Counted from the first letter of the stretch, positions 8,439 through 17,190 are shown. The stretch: 64,000 nt of DNA from SG8-41 sp963802355 (GCA_963802355.1 CAWDIV010000016.1:124001-188000); one strand, 5' to 3'. Numbers and translations are program-made. Notes: a model not told the origin generated them from the letters alone.

Positions 8439-8684
8439 GTGGCGACGCTGGATCTGATCAAGGGTATCCTCGAGCTCGGCAAGACCGCTTTCGACAGGCT
8501 GTTCGCGGGAAACGACCGCCTCGCCGCCAGATTCCAGGACTCGATCAATCAGGAGCTGCTGCAGGCGCTGGCGCGTACCAACAATCACCTGACGCGCCTC
8601 ATCAGCCAGGCGCGCATCCGCGCGGCGCGAGGAGTGGAAGAGCTGCAGCGGGTGCTGTGCATGCAGGATTGCCGCCAGGACTAA
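8439..8684 (+). CDS. small alpha-helical protein, unknown
   Basis: 81 residues from GTG 8439, preceded by a purine-rich GGGAGGCGGGAGGG stretch that acts as ribosome site. The sequence is almost wholly helical (DLIKGILELGKTAFDRLF; INQELLQALARTNNHLTRLI), with two Cys near the C-terminus (LCMQDC). It looks like a short amphipathic or oligomerising protein. No family recognised. Confidence 0.4.
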   Translation: MATLDLIKGILELGKTAFDRLFAGNDRLAARFQDSINQELLQALARTNNHLTRLISQARIRAARGVEELQRVLCMQDCRQD

Positions 8685-8877
8685 TGCTCCCTGGCGGCAC
8701 CCTTGCTTGGAATAGCAGGATCGCTATTCAGAACAACCACATCATTTGGTTCCGATGTGATGTAGATCGGCGGTTTGTGCCGGCTAAACGTCATGTTGAG
8801 CGGCGCACTTCAGCGCGTCCGCTCGAACTAGACCAGCTGCGACCCGAGCCCTACATCTGCCTAGGATGCCCACGCAG
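8685..8877. other. intergenic, no feature seen
   Basis: About 190 bp between convergent small genes. Reading frames here are shadows. I see no strong hairpin, promoter or repeat. Confidence 0.5.
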
Positions 8878-9099
8878 TTATTTCGTGCGGTCTAGGAACG
8901 CTTGGAGCTGTTTTGGAGCAGACCACAATACTCTAGCCCCGATTGCAGCTACTGCTACCGTTGCAATTAATTTGCTCCACGCGTCGAGCCAAACAGGAGG
9001 TGGTGGGGGGCTGATCACATTGAATGCAGCGATAAGTGCGATAGCGCCCCATACAATAAGGATAATCACGACGGCAATCACAGGAGTATTTTGGGACAT
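8878..9099 (-). CDS. small membrane protein, unknown
   Basis: 73 residues from ATG 9099, behind a good TTGGAG ribosome site. Two hydrophobic helices (VIAVVIILIVWGAIALIAAF; LIATVAVAAIGARVLW) flank a run of five prolines (SPPPPPVW). The C-terminus KQLQAFLDRTK is basic and probably cytoplasmic. No homologue recognised. The DUF805 gene upstream runs in the same direction. Confidence 0.5.
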   Translation of the reverse strand: MSQNTPVIAVVIILIVWGAIALIAAFNVISPPPPPVWLDAWSKLIATVAVAAIGARVLWSAPKQLQAFLDRTK

Positions 9100-9200
9100 G
9101 AGAAGCTCCAAGGGTTGAAGGTTCAAAGCTAGGCGCGATTTCTGGGGAAGATCGGTCGAGCGATCAAATTCTTGCACCCCTCACCTGTCACCTTGCCGCA

Positions 9201-9578
9201 CTAGGTGCCGGCAGTTTTTGGCGAAGGCCCGTATTCATTGTCACCCGGCTGGCTATCGAGGAGCATGAATACCAGGAGCACAATGGCGCCAATCAGCGGA
9301 ATCAATATGATGAGGAGCCACCATCCGGGTCGTCCCGTGTCATGCAGTCTTCTGACGGTGACTGAAATACCCGGAATCAGCAACGCCAGTGCATAGATTC
9401 CGCCCAACAGGCCGATACCCGCCTTGGCGCTGTACGTGCCGATGATATTGTCTACGATAGCCAGCCCGATGCTGATGATCAAGTACCACAAGACGTAGAA
9501 CCGGTACTCCTTGCGACGGGCCCTTCCTGTAAAGACGGCGTACTTCTTCAGCACCTGCATGTACCAATCCCAGCCCAT
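9201..9578 (-). CDS. DUF805 family membrane protein
   Basis: 125 residues starting at ATG 9578 (MGWDWYMQVLKKYAVFTGRARRKEYRF), a near-perfect DUF805 beginning. Three or four membrane segments follow, and VRRLHDTGRPGWWLLI is the family hallmark. DUF805 proteins are small inner-membrane proteins (YhaH/YhaI type) without a defined role. An upstream in-frame ATG would add 18 residues not seen in the family. Confidence 0.85.
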   Translation of the reverse strand: MGWDWYMQVLKKYAVFTGRARRKEYRFYVLWYLIISIGLAIVDNIIGTYSAKAGIGLLGGIYALALLIPGISVTVRRLHDTGRPGWWLLIILIPLIGAIVLLVFMLLDSQPGDNEYGPSPKTAGT

Positions 9579-9676
9579 GTGCCCCTCCCTTTGGTTGCCG
9601 GTTGGCGGAAGACGTCGGACCTGCCGTCCCAATTAGACACCCGGCACTATTCGTTTGTCATCTTCTTTCCAAAATC

Positions 9677-9756
9677 ACGTGAGCGCGTAAGGCGTCAGAG
9701 CGTAAGAGGGTTGGGGTGAGGGGGCTCATTCGTTCACCCGTTCACTCGTTCACGCC
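9677..9756. repeat. GTGAACGR post-stop array with partial GGGTTAGGGTGAGGGG element
   Basis: On the minus strand, after the TGA of the CoA-transferase, come units GTGAACGA, GTGAACGG, GTGAACGA. Next to them is GAGGGTTGGGGTGAGGGGG (9705-9724, plus strand), half of the REP-like element found at 16.3, 39.4, 39.8 and 41.0 kb. The GTGAACGG unit recurs in a larger array at 40955-41074. Confidence 0.6.
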
Positions 9757-10973
9757 TCAGGCGGTGGCTTTCTCGCGATATCGGTCGAAAACCACGCCCT
9801 CGGCAAAGAGCGCGGTGATCTGCTCGTCGCTGTAGCCGAGAGCTTTCAAGACTTCGCTGGAGTGCTGCCCGAGCCACGGGGCCGGCAGGCGGGAGCGCGC
9901 GAGTTCCGTGGTCGACTTTACCGGATTGCCGAGCGCTTTCATGCGTCCGATCTTCGGGTGATCGATCTCGACGACCAGCTTACGCGCTTGCGAGTGCTCG
10001 TTCTCGAGCGCCTGGTCGTAGCTGAACACGGGTCCACCCGGCACGCCCGCCGCGTCGAGCTTGATCACCCAATGGGAGGTCGGTTGCTGCGTGAATACCT
10101 TTTCGATCTCCTGCTCGAGCTGGTCGATGTTTTTTAGGCGCGCGGCGAGCGTTTTGAAGCGCGGATCCTCGAGCATCTCGGGCCGCTCTAGCACCTGCCG
10201 GCAGAAGGCGATCCAGAGCTTCTCGTTGTTGGCGCCGACCGTGACGTAGGCGTCCTGGGTGCGGTACACCTGGTACGGGTCGAGCGGCGGTGGCGGGTGC
10301 CGGTGGCGACCGGAATTTCCCCGCCGCCGAAATAGGCTCCGGCCTCCCAGAAGGTCCAGGCGATGCCCGCTTCCATCAGGGAGGTTTCGAGGTGCGTGCC
10401 TTCCCCGGTCTTCAACCGCTTGATGTAGGCCGCGAGTATGGAATATAACGCCGTGGAGCCCGCCGCGATGTCATTCATCGCGATGCCAACCTTGGCGGGG
10501 CGTCCGCCCGGCGCGCCGGTCATGGTCATGATCCCGCTCATGCCCTGCGCGATGATGTCAAAGCCGCCTTTCTGGCTGTACGGCCCGGTCTGACCGAAGC
10601 CGGAGACCGAGGCGTAAATGATCCCGGGATTGATCGCCTTGAGGGCGTTGTAATCGATGCCGAGCCTGCGGGTGACGCCGGGACGGTAGTTCTCCATGAT
10701 GATGTCGGCGTCGCGGGCGAGCTTCATGAAGACGTCCTTGCCGCGCGCGTCCTTCATGTTGAGCGCAACGCTCTTCTTGTTGCGGTTCAATACCGCGAAG
10801 CAATAACTCTCGCCGTTCACCTTTGGATCGAAGCGCCGCGAGCCGTCGCCTTCCGGAAACGATTCGATTTTGATGACGTCGGCGCCCATGTCGGCCAGCA
10901 TAAGCGTGCAATAGGGGCCCGCCATGATCGCGGTAAAGTCGAGGACCTTGACTCCTTCAAGCGGAAGCGCCAT
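9757..10973 (-). CDS. class III CoA-transferase (CaiB/BaiF), one frameshift
   Basis: A family III CoA-transferase, moving CoA between acyl-CoA and a free carboxylate. The N-terminal part (MALPLEGVKVLDFTAIMAGP, start 10973 behind AGGAGA) runs through GADVIKIE, NRNKKSVALN and the KGGFDIIAQGMSGIM segment that carries the catalytic Asp. Near 10285 the frame changes and the rest continues as YRTQDAYVTVGANNEKLWIAFC to the stop at 9757, about 405 residues in all. Both halves are fully conserved, so a sequencing indel is likely. It lies beside Bug receptors, as is common, and probably activates the imported acid. Confidence 0.85.
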
Positions 10974-11073
10974 GCGGTCTTTCTCCTGGACGACACGAGC
11001 CGAGGGAATTCCGGCTCGACATCGGAGTCCAATATGTGTTGGAATTGTAGCAACTAAAAGAGGAGGAGGAGTT

Positions 11074-12042
11074 ATGAAACTGGCCTTCACCGTCGCGGGG
11101 GTCATTGCGGCTACGGCGATGCTCCTGCCGTTGGCCGCGTTTGGCCAGGCTTATCCCGCCAAGACCGTCCGGGTAATCGTCGTCTTCCCGCCAGGCGGCT
11201 CGAACGACGTGGTCGCACGCATCGTATTCCAGAAGATGACGGACCAGCTCGGACAGCAGTTCGTGATCGATAACCGCGGAGGCGCGGCGGGCACGATCGG
11301 CGCCGATGTGGTCGCGAAGAGCCCGCCGGATGGCTATACCCTCATGATTCAGTCGGCGACGCACATCGCCAACGCTCATTTGTACAAGAGCCTGCCCTAC
11401 GATACGCTCGGTGACTTCATAGGCGTGACGACACTGGCGCGGCAGGTGGGCATGTTGGTCGTGCATCCCTCGCTGCCGGTTAAGACTACCAAGGAGTTCA
11501 TCGCGCTCGCAAAGAAGCGCCCGGGAGAGGTCGTCTACGGTTCCGCCGGCAACGGGAGCTATCTCCATCTCGCGATGGAGCTGTTGACTTCGACGACGGG
11601 AACCAAGTTGATACACGTCCCGTACAAGGGCGGCGGCCCCGTCAATATCGCCATCGCGGCCGGGGAGATCCAGTCGGTTATCGCCACGATAGCGTCGGTG
11701 ATACCCAACCTGAGGGCGGAGCGGGTACGGCCCATCGGCGTGACTTCAGCGAAGCGCACCACGCAGTTCCCGGACGTGCCGGCGCTGGCGGAAGCCGTTC
11801 CTGGCTACGACTTCACCGCATGGGTGGCTTGTTTCGCACCCGCGGGAACGCCGAAGCCGGTCGTAGACAGGCTCAACGCCGAACTCAAGAAGGCGCTCGA
11901 TCACCCCGACGTGGCGAAGAACCTCAGCTCCCAGACGCTGGATCCGATGCACATGTCACCGGAGCAGTTCGCCCAGCTTCTGAAATCCGATTACGAAAAA
12001 TACGGCAAGATCGTGAAGATCAGCGGCGCCAAGATTGATTGA
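11074..12042 (+). CDS. Bug-family receptor, tandem pair member 1
   Basis: 322 residues from ATG 11074, behind AGGAGGAGG at 11061-11069. Signal peptide ends AAFGQ. VFPPGGSNDVVARIVFQKM, VIDNRGGAAGTIGADVVA and HVPYKGGGPVNIAIAAGE mark the fold. The SATHIANAHLYKSLPYDT stretch is shared nearly exactly with the next gene, so the two are close paralogues from a local duplication. It is divergent from the CoA-transferase. Confidence 0.9.
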   Translation: MKLAFTVAGVIAATAMLLPLAAFGQAYPAKTVRVIVVFPPGGSNDVVARIVFQKMTDQLGQQFVIDNRGGAAGTIGADVVAKSPPDGYTLMIQSATHIANAHLYKSLPYDTLGDFIGVTTLARQVGMLVVHPSLPVKTTKEFIALAKKRPGEVVYGSAGNGSYLHLAMELLTSTTGTKLIHVPYKGGGPVNIAIAAGEIQSVIATIASVIPNLRAERVRPIGVTSAKRTTQFPDVPALAEAVPGYDFTAWVACFAPAGTPKPVVDRLNAELKKALDHPDVAKNLSSQTLDPMHMSPEQFAQLLKSDYEKYGKIVKISGAKID

Positions 12043-12104
12043 GGCGGTAACTGGAAACCGGTGACAGTAACCGGTTAGCGGAATCCATTCTCAGAGTCCT
12101 TTCT

Positions 12105-12124
12105 CCCCGGATTGGGGAGAGATA
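12105..12124. repeat. CTCCCC...GGGGAG hairpin upstream of Bug gene
   Basis: CTCCCC and GGGGAG pair around GGATT, with flanking TTT and AGATAA. It resembles the core of the CTCTCCCC REP-like family of this window and lies in the 5' leader of the next Bug gene, just before its GAGAGGGG ribosome site. Confidence 0.4.
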
Positions 12125-12138
12125 AAGAGAGGGGACGT

Positions 12139-13128
12139 ATGATGCGACTCGAAACGCTGAAGCGCATTCCGCCGGTCGGGTTGCTCGTTGCGCTGGCGTC
12201 GCTGTTGGTGCCACCGCTAGCACTCGCGCAGGCGTATCCGGTCAAGCCCGTTCGTATCGTCGTCTCGTGGCCGCCGGGCGGATCCAACGACGTCGTCGCG
12301 CGCGTAATGGCCCAGAAGCTCACGGAAACGCTGGGTCAGACGTTCGTGGTCGAGAACCGGGCGGGCGCGACGGGTACCATCGGCTCCGACCTCGTCGCGA
12401 AAAGCCCGCCGGACGGCTACACCATCCTCGTCAACTCCGCCACCCACGTCGCGAACGCGCATATCTACAAGAAGCTGCCCTACGACACGATGAAGGATTT
12501 CACCGGCATCCTGCCGCTGGCGGTGCAGGTCGGGATGCTCGTCGTGCACCCGTCGCTGCCGGCGAAGAACGTGAAGGAGCTGATAGCGCTCGCGAAATCG
12601 AAGCCGGACCAGATCGCCTGGGCCTCCACCGGCACTGGCAGCTACACCTGGCTCACTATGGCGCTGCTGCTGCAAATGACCGGGACGAAGATGCTGGAGG
12701 TCAACTACAAGGGCGGCGGACCGGCCACCATCGCGCTCACTGGCGGGGAAGTACAGGCATTTTTCGTGGGTATCGGCTCTCTTACCGCGGCGCTCCCGGC
12801 GGGGCGTGTCCGCCCGCTGGCCGTCGCGTCTGATAAGCGGCTGAAGCAGTTCCCCGACATTCCGACGGTCGCGGAAACCGTTCCCGGGTACGAGCTGACC
12901 GCGTGGATCGGCTCGTTCGTGCCGTCGGCTACTCCGCGGGCGATCGTGGAGCGTCTCAACGCTGAGTTCAGGAAGGCGCTGGAGCATCCCGACGCGACGA
13001 AGATCCTGGGCTCGCAGGCGCTCGACCCGATGCCGATGACAGTGGATGAATTCGCGCAGCGCCTGAAGAGCGACTATGACAAGTACGAGAAAATCATCAG
13101 GATGACCGGCGCGGCGCAGATACAGTAA
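12139..13128 (+). CDS. Bug-family receptor, tandem pair member 2
   Basis: 329 residues; two adjacent ATG codons (12139, 12142) follow GAGAGGGG. The signal peptide ends ALAQA. VSWPPGGSNDVVARVMAQK and SATHVANAHIYKKLPYDTM repeat the previous protein almost word for word, while HVPYKGGGP is replaced by EVNYKGGGPATIALTGG, so the second hinge differs. The pair may bind related ligands or one may be under relaxed selection. A fold-back repeat follows the stop. Confidence 0.9.
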   Translation: MMRLETLKRIPPVGLLVALASLLVPPLALAQAYPVKPVRIVVSWPPGGSNDVVARVMAQKLTETLGQTFVVENRAGATGTIGSDLVAKSPPDGYTILVNSATHVANAHIYKKLPYDTMKDFTGILPLAVQVGMLVVHPSLPAKNVKELIALAKSKPDQIAWASTGTGSYTWLTMALLLQMTGTKMLEVNYKGGGPATIALTGGEVQAFFVGIGSLTAALPAGRVRPLAVASDKRLKQFPDIPTVAETVPGYELTAWIGSFVPSATPRAIVERLNAEFRKALEHPDATKILGSQALDPMPMTVDEFAQRLKSDYDKYEKIIRMTGAAQIQ

Positions 13129-13131
13129 TCT

Positions 13132-13235
13132 ATACTGCGTCTCAGGTACTGCGTCTCAGGTAAAACGTCCCAGGGTACTGCGTCTCAGGGTACAGCGTCC
13201 TGGCATAGACGCTTTATCTGGGACGCTCTATCTGG
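13132..13235. repeat. fold-back repeat array, second copy of GCGTCTCAG family
   Basis: The left arm repeats TACTGCGTCTCAGG three times with variants (ACGTCCCAGG, CAGCGTCCTGG). The right arm is GACGCTTTATCTGGGACGC followed by TCTATCTGG, the same sequence as the right arm at 5690-5733. It separates two convergent genes, and its right arm encodes the last residues of the SucD-like protein (IERPR-stop). Confidence 0.75.
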
Positions 13236-14114
13236 CGGCTGATGCCGGCCACCATCTCGCCGAGCGAGGCGAACACGGTCACCCCGGCGGACTCGAGGGC
13301 GGCGCGCTTGGCGGCGTACGTGCCGTGACTGCCGTGAACCAGCGCGCCGGCATGTCCCATGGTGACGCCTTCGGGGGCGCTCTTGCCGGCGATCAGCGCA
13401 AACACCGGTTTTACGAAGCGCTGCGCCGTGAGCGCCTGGGCGAATTCTTCCTCCTCATTGCCGCCGATCTCGCCGATGATGAGCAGCGCGGTAGTCTGCG
13501 CATCGGCTGCATAAAAGGGCACGAGGTCGGTGTAACGGGTGCCTTTCACCGGGTCGCCACCGACGCCGATCCATACCGATGTCCCGATGCCGCGCTGGGC
13601 GAGCCGGTAGCCGGCCTCGTACCGACAGCGTGCCGGACTTGGACATCAGTCCCAGCGGCCCGGGCTTGAGCGAATCGTCAGGCAGGAAACCGAGCTTCAC
13701 CTCGCCGGCTATCGCCATGCCGGGAGTCGACGGGCCGATCCACACAGCGCCCGCTGCACGGACGAGCTCACGCGCCTTCAGTGCGTCGTGCACCGGCATA
13801 CCTTCGGTGGGCGTAACAAGATACCGGATGCCCGCCAAGATCGCTTCCTGCATCGCCGATAGCAACTGCAGCGCCCCCACCAGCAGCACGCTCGCCTGCG
13901 CGCCCGCGTTCGCCACCGCCGCATCGCAATTCGCAAAAACGGGAACACCGTTGACTTCCCGCGTCTTGGCATCGGGCGACACGCCGCCTACGATGCGGGT
14001 GCCGTACCGCATCATCAGGCGGCTGTGCAACTGTCCCGCCCGTCCGGTGATGCCCTGAACGATAACGGGCGTTTTTCTGTCTATTCGTGGATTTACGAGT
14101 ATCGCAGTCATCAA
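13214..14114 (-). CDS. succinyl-CoA synthetase alpha-like subunit, one frameshift
   Basis: About 300 residues, an ADP-forming acyl-CoA ligase alpha subunit. VIVQGITGRAGQLHSRLM is the CoA-binding Rossmann start; VWIGPSTPGMAIAGE and LMSKSGTLS follow. The frame changes near 13620, then YEAGYRLAQRGIGTSVWIG and MGHAGALVHGSHGTYAAK carry the phosphorylated His (GHAG). The C-terminal five residues come from the fold-back repeat. With the beta-like subunit upstream it would make an acyl-CoA from a dicarboxylate, ATP and CoA; malate or succinate are possible, but the substrate cannot be read from sequence. It is unlikely to be the only TCA-cycle copy given its catabolic setting. Confidence 0.8.
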
Positions 14115-14201
14115 TCGTCAAAGCTTGTTGGAGCCAACTACTCGTGGACACAGACAGAAAAACGAAAATGGAAAGCGGCACTCATTCAATCGTTCAACGT
14201 C

Positions 14202-15344
14202 TCATTTATTTTCTGCCAAGTGATGACGCACCGACGTCAGTGCGTCATCGAGATCGGTGTGCAGCGGAATGCCCGCCGCGCCCAGCGTTTCGCGCGCCGC
14301 GGGGAGTCCATTTCCGAGCAAGCGGGCGACGACGGGTATTTCCAGTTTAGGAGCGGCCGAGAGCGCGGCGACCAGCAGCCGCGAGAATTCCTCGAGGTCG
14401 GTGATGCCGGCGAAGATGTTGACAAGTAATACCCTTACCTTCCGCCCTTCCCCGATCCAGTGCAGCACCTGGGTGAGACGCTTGGTGTCCCCGCGCAAGC
14501 CGCCGGTGCGGATATCCAGGAAGTTGTAGGGCTTCAATCCGGCCTCCCGCAGCTCGTCTATCAGCATCATCGAGAGGCCCGCGCCGGTCGTGAGCAAGCC
14601 GATTTCGCCTTCAGGGTCCACGACCACGTAGTCGAAGCCATGGGCGTGCTTGCGAGCGACGTCCGGATAGGCCCTGGCGCGTGCTTCGACCAGGGCACGC
14701 AGCGCGTCCTGGCGGGGCAGGGCGTTATCGTCGGTCACAAACTTCGCGTCCCCGGCGACCCACCCCCCATCGGAAGTAATGAACAGCGGATTGATTTCGA
14801 TCAGCAGCGCTTCGCGCTCGACAAATACGCGCGCGAGGCACACTCCCGCGTCACGCAAACCTTTGCTTGCGGGCCCATCGAACGACGCGGCAAGCCGCTC
14901 TACACAAGCCGTAAGCGCGCCGATATCGGATGCCGCAACTTCGGAGCGGATGGCATCAGGCGGCAGGATTTCCACGTTCATGCCACCCTGCGCCGACATG
15001 ATGACCCGCACGCCGCCCGCCGCCGCGTCCAGCAACAGCCCGATGTAGGTTTCCGCCGCGCCGGTCACCTGCCGCTCGACGCGCACGGCATCCACCACGC
15101 GTCCCTTGATGGTCGCGCCGAGAATGGTATCCACGTGGCTGGTGACATTCTGCATCGTCTCCGCTTTGCGGATGATGCCCGCCGTGCCGCGCCCCCCTGC
15201 GGCGATCTGTCCTTTGACCATCCACGGGCCACGCCCGATCGCAAGGCGGTGGATCGCTTCGCCGCGTTCGATCAGCCGGCCCGCGGGTACGACGATGCCG
15301 TAATTCGCGAGCAGTTCTTTGGCGTCGTGCTCTAGCAGGTACAT
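14202..15344 (-). CDS. succinyl-CoA synthetase beta-like subunit (ATP-grasp)
   Basis: 380 residues beginning MYLLEHDAKELLANYGIVVP, the ATP-grasp start of ADP-forming CoA ligases. WMVKGQIAAGGRG holds the nucleotide-binding Lys and Gly loop, ALLIEINPLFITSDGGWVAGDAK the metal-binding region, and YNFLDIRTGGLRGD with LLVNIFAGIT the CoA-ligase domain. Usual SucC is about 388 residues. It precedes the alpha-like gene by 87 bp in the same direction. The divergence from housekeeping SucC (for example DIRTGG for DVGGGA) suggests a different acid substrate. Confidence 0.85.
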   Translation of the reverse strand: MYLLEHDAKELLANYGIVVPAGRLIERGEAIHRLAIGRGPWMVKGQIAAGGRGTAGIIRKAETMQNVTSHVDTILGATIKGRVVDAVRVERQVTGAAETYIGLLLDAAAGGVRVIMSAQGGMNVEILPPDAIRSEVAASDIGALTACVERLAASFDGPASKGLRDAGVCLARVFVEREALLIEINPLFITSDGGWVAGDAKFVTDDNALPRQDALRALVEARARAYPDVARKHAHGFDYVVVDPEGEIGLLTTGAGLSMMLIDELREAGLKPYNFLDIRTGGLRGDTKRLTQVLHWIGEGRKVRVLLVNIFAGITDLEEFSRLLVAALSAAPKLEIPVVARLLGNGLPAARETLGAAGIPLHTDLDDALTSVRHHLAENK

Positions 15345-15486
15345 GGTGGAGCGTGACGTGATGCTACGTGACGTGATAAGGCGTGACGTGACAGTGCGTG
15401 TCTAGGAAACAAGGCCGATCACGCCTCATCATGTCACGCCTCACCATGTCACGAACCAACATGTCACGCACTACCATGTCACGCTT
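15345..15486. repeat. fold-back repeat array, 15-nt units (family GCGTGACATGATGAG)
   Basis: The left arm (15350-15400) has GCGTGACGTGATGCTA, CGTGACGTGATAAG and GCGTGACGTGACAGT; the right arm (15420-15486) has complementary units such as ATGTCACGCCTCACC and ATGTCACGCACTACC. Read on the minus strand, the enoyl-CoA hydratase ends AAA-GCG-TGA and GCGTGACATG is then repeated four times, so the gene's own stop is the first unit. The same family lies at 43233-43412. Confidence 0.75.
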
Positions 15487-16273
15487 TTCCGCCTTTCTTG
15501 CGGGCAAGAAAGGCGGCCATGAGCCGTTTCGGCTCATCGGTCTCGCGTGCCTTGGTGCAAGCGCGTATGCCCGCCTGCACGGCTTGCGCCGTCGACATGC
15601 GCTCCCAGTCGCGCACGAGCTTCTTCTGTAGCCGTATGGCGCGCGGGCCCGCTGCCAGTATCGAAGTCACCCAGTCATCGACCCCGGCGTCGAGTGCCGA
15701 CGGCTCGACGAGCTTCTCCAGGAACCCGCAGCGGTATGCTTCGGCCGCGTCGATGTGGTTTCCCGTATAGACGAGCTCGCGCGTCTTGCCCCAGCCGATG
15801 AGCTGCGGCAACAGGCAGGCCTCCATGCCCGAAGGAATGCCGAAGCGCACCTCCGGCATGCCGAATTTCGCTGTTGTCACCCCGACACGCATATCGCAGG
15901 AGGCGGCGAGCTCCATTCCGGCGCCGAAGCAGTAACCGTTGATGCGCGCAATGACCGGAACAGGCAGAGCGCGGATCGCTTCGCATGCACGGTGGACCCA
16001 GGTATGCACTTCCCGGGCTTCTTTCGGCTTGAGGTCCTTCATTTCCGCGAGATCCGCGCCGGCCATGAAGGATCGTTCTCCAGCGCCTGTAAGAACGGCG
16101 ACGCGCAGCGTCTTATCTTTGGCAAGAGTCCGGAAGGCCTGCGCGAGCTGCTTCTTACCCGCAAGCCCCAATGCATTGCGCTTCTCCGGGTTGTTCACGG
16201 TCACGTAAGCCACCCGACCGCTTTCGCGTTCCATCAAGCGCGTTAAAACGAGCGTCTTCGCGTCACGCGCCAC
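15479..16273 (-). CDS. enoyl-CoA hydratase/isomerase family protein
   Basis: 264 residues of the crotonase fold. VAYVTVNNPEKRNALG, the oxyanion-hole segment AGERSFMAGADLAEMKDL and INGYCFGAGMELAASCDMRVG are all present, followed by FGIPSGMEACLLPQLIG where one catalytic Glu normally lies. It would hydrate or isomerise a 2-enoyl-CoA. Together with the CoA-ligase pair it could process an acid made CoA-active. The basic tail FLARKKGGKA ends inside the fold-back repeat. Confidence 0.85.
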   Translation of the reverse strand: MARDAKTLVLTRLMERESGRVAYVTVNNPEKRNALGLAGKKQLAQAFRTLAKDKTLRVAVLTGAGERSFMAGADLAEMKDLKPKEAREVHTWVHRACEAIRALPVPVIARINGYCFGAGMELAASCDMRVGVTTAKFGMPEVRFGIPSGMEACLLPQLIGWGKTRELVYTGNHIDAAEAYRCGFLEKLVEPSALDAGVDDWVTSILAAGPRAIRLQKKLVRDWERMSTAQAVQAGIRACTKARETDEPKRLMAAFLARKKGGKA

Positions 16274-16293
16274 TGGATCTCATCTAAAGAATG

Positions 16294-16425
16294 CCCTCTC
16301 CCCCAGTTTCGGGGGAGAGGGTTAGGGTGAGGGGGAAAGCAGTGCGTTCGTTTCTCCTATGGAAACCGCCGGGTTGGTTGCCCCTCACCCCAGCGCTCTC
16401 CCCGTTGACACGGGGCGAGGGGGTG
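16294..16425. repeat. two inverted REP-like elements (CCCTCTCCCC...GGGTTAGGGTGAGGGG)
   Basis: Copy one (16294-16335) is a CCCTCTCCCCC/GGGGGAGAGGG hairpin followed by TTAGGGTGAGGGGG. Copy two (16381-16425) is the same element in the opposite orientation: CCCCTCACCCCAGCGC then CTCTCCCC/GGGGCGAG. Together they form an inverted pair around a 45-bp spacer. Single copies lie at 39388, 39781 and 40999. Such elements are common intergenic repeats in Proteobacteria. Confidence 0.7.
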
Positions 16426-16451
16426 TTTTTAAGCCCCGTTTCAGTCATGCG

Positions 16452-17108
16452 TCACCGATCTTGCCTCTGGCGCACGCTGGGCAGAATCAGCTGGCACATG
16501 CTGCGCCGCGTGTTCTGGAACAGGGATCGCATTTTTTCGGTCCAGGGTGTCTTGCGCGCCTTCAGGCCCTCCGGGCTTTCGAAGGCATTGGGATCGGTCA
16601 GCTCGTAGGCGGTCAGGTATCTGGGACTTCCGGAGACCGCGGTGTAACGCCTCGCACGCACGACGCCCGGCACGGTCACGAGCCGCGGCAAGTGCTCCTG
16701 GTCGTACCATTCGTTGTATTCATCCACGACATGTCCGGGAATGTCGGTATGCACGATGTAGAGCCAGGTAGTGTCAGGTTCTGAGGCGCGGCCGACGTCG
16801 CGCATCAGCCGGAAATTGAAGCGTTCGTGCTTGTCGCCGTAAAGCCTGCGCATACGCCGCGACCAGGGCGTAGGCTCGGCGACGATGCGCTGGAAGTCCG
16901 CCCCGGGCTCGACGTTTTCGTCTAGGGTATCGTACCAGGCGAGGTACTTGAGCGGCGCATCGGCGCACCGATAGCGGCGCCCGCCGATGAAGCCGGGCAA
17001 GCGCACGACTTGCGGGATGTGCTCGAGATTGTACCAGTCGTTGAATTCTTCCTCCCGTTCCGGCGGAACGTCGAGCCACACTGCGATCAAGCCGTTCGCT
17101 GCGCTCAC
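16452..17108 (-). CDS. EthD/dabb-like protein with internal duplication
   Basis: About 218 residues from GTG 17108. Two similar halves are visible: EEEFNDWYNLEHIPQVVRLP with RRYRCADAPLKYLAWYD, and VDEYNEWYDQEHLPRLVTVP with RRYTAVSGSPRYLTAYE. Each is a ferredoxin-like dimeric alpha-beta barrel unit as in EthD/stress-responsive A/B domains, so the protein is a fused dimer. A start at 17159 is also open, but those 17 residues are encoded by a local CGAGTC repeat and look non-native. Role unknown; such proteins often accompany catabolic oxygenases. Confidence 0.7.
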   Translation of the reverse strand: MSAANGLIAVWLDVPPEREEEFNDWYNLEHIPQVVRLPGFIGGRRYRCADAPLKYLAWYDTLDENVEPGADFQRIVAEPTPWSRRMRRLYGDKHERFNFRLMRDVGRASEPDTTWLYIVHTDIPGHVVDEYNEWYDQEHLPRLVTVPGVVRARRYTAVSGSPRYLTAYELTDPNAFESPEGLKARKTPWTEKMRSLFQNTRRSMCQLILPSVRQRQDR

Positions 17109-17121
17109 TATCGTGCCCTGC

Positions 17122-17190
17122 CAGGGTTCACGAGTCGCGAGTCGCGCGTCCCGAGTCAACCGACCCGAGACCCGTGACCCGAGACCCGCC
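17122..17190. repeat. CGAGTC/GACCCG repeat between TauD end and EthD start
   Basis: The left part has CGAGTCG, CGAGTCG, CGCGTCC, CGAGTCA; the right part has GACCCGAGACCCGTGACCCG and a further GAGACCC. The two parts are roughly inverted copies of a CGGGTC/CGAGTC unit and can pair with wobble. It lies directly between a stop and the next start of codirectional genes. Confidence 0.5.

Noticed and set aside
8657..9118. Rightward 153-codon frame after the small helical protein
   Set aside because: It runs antisense to the small membrane protein and lacks domain character.
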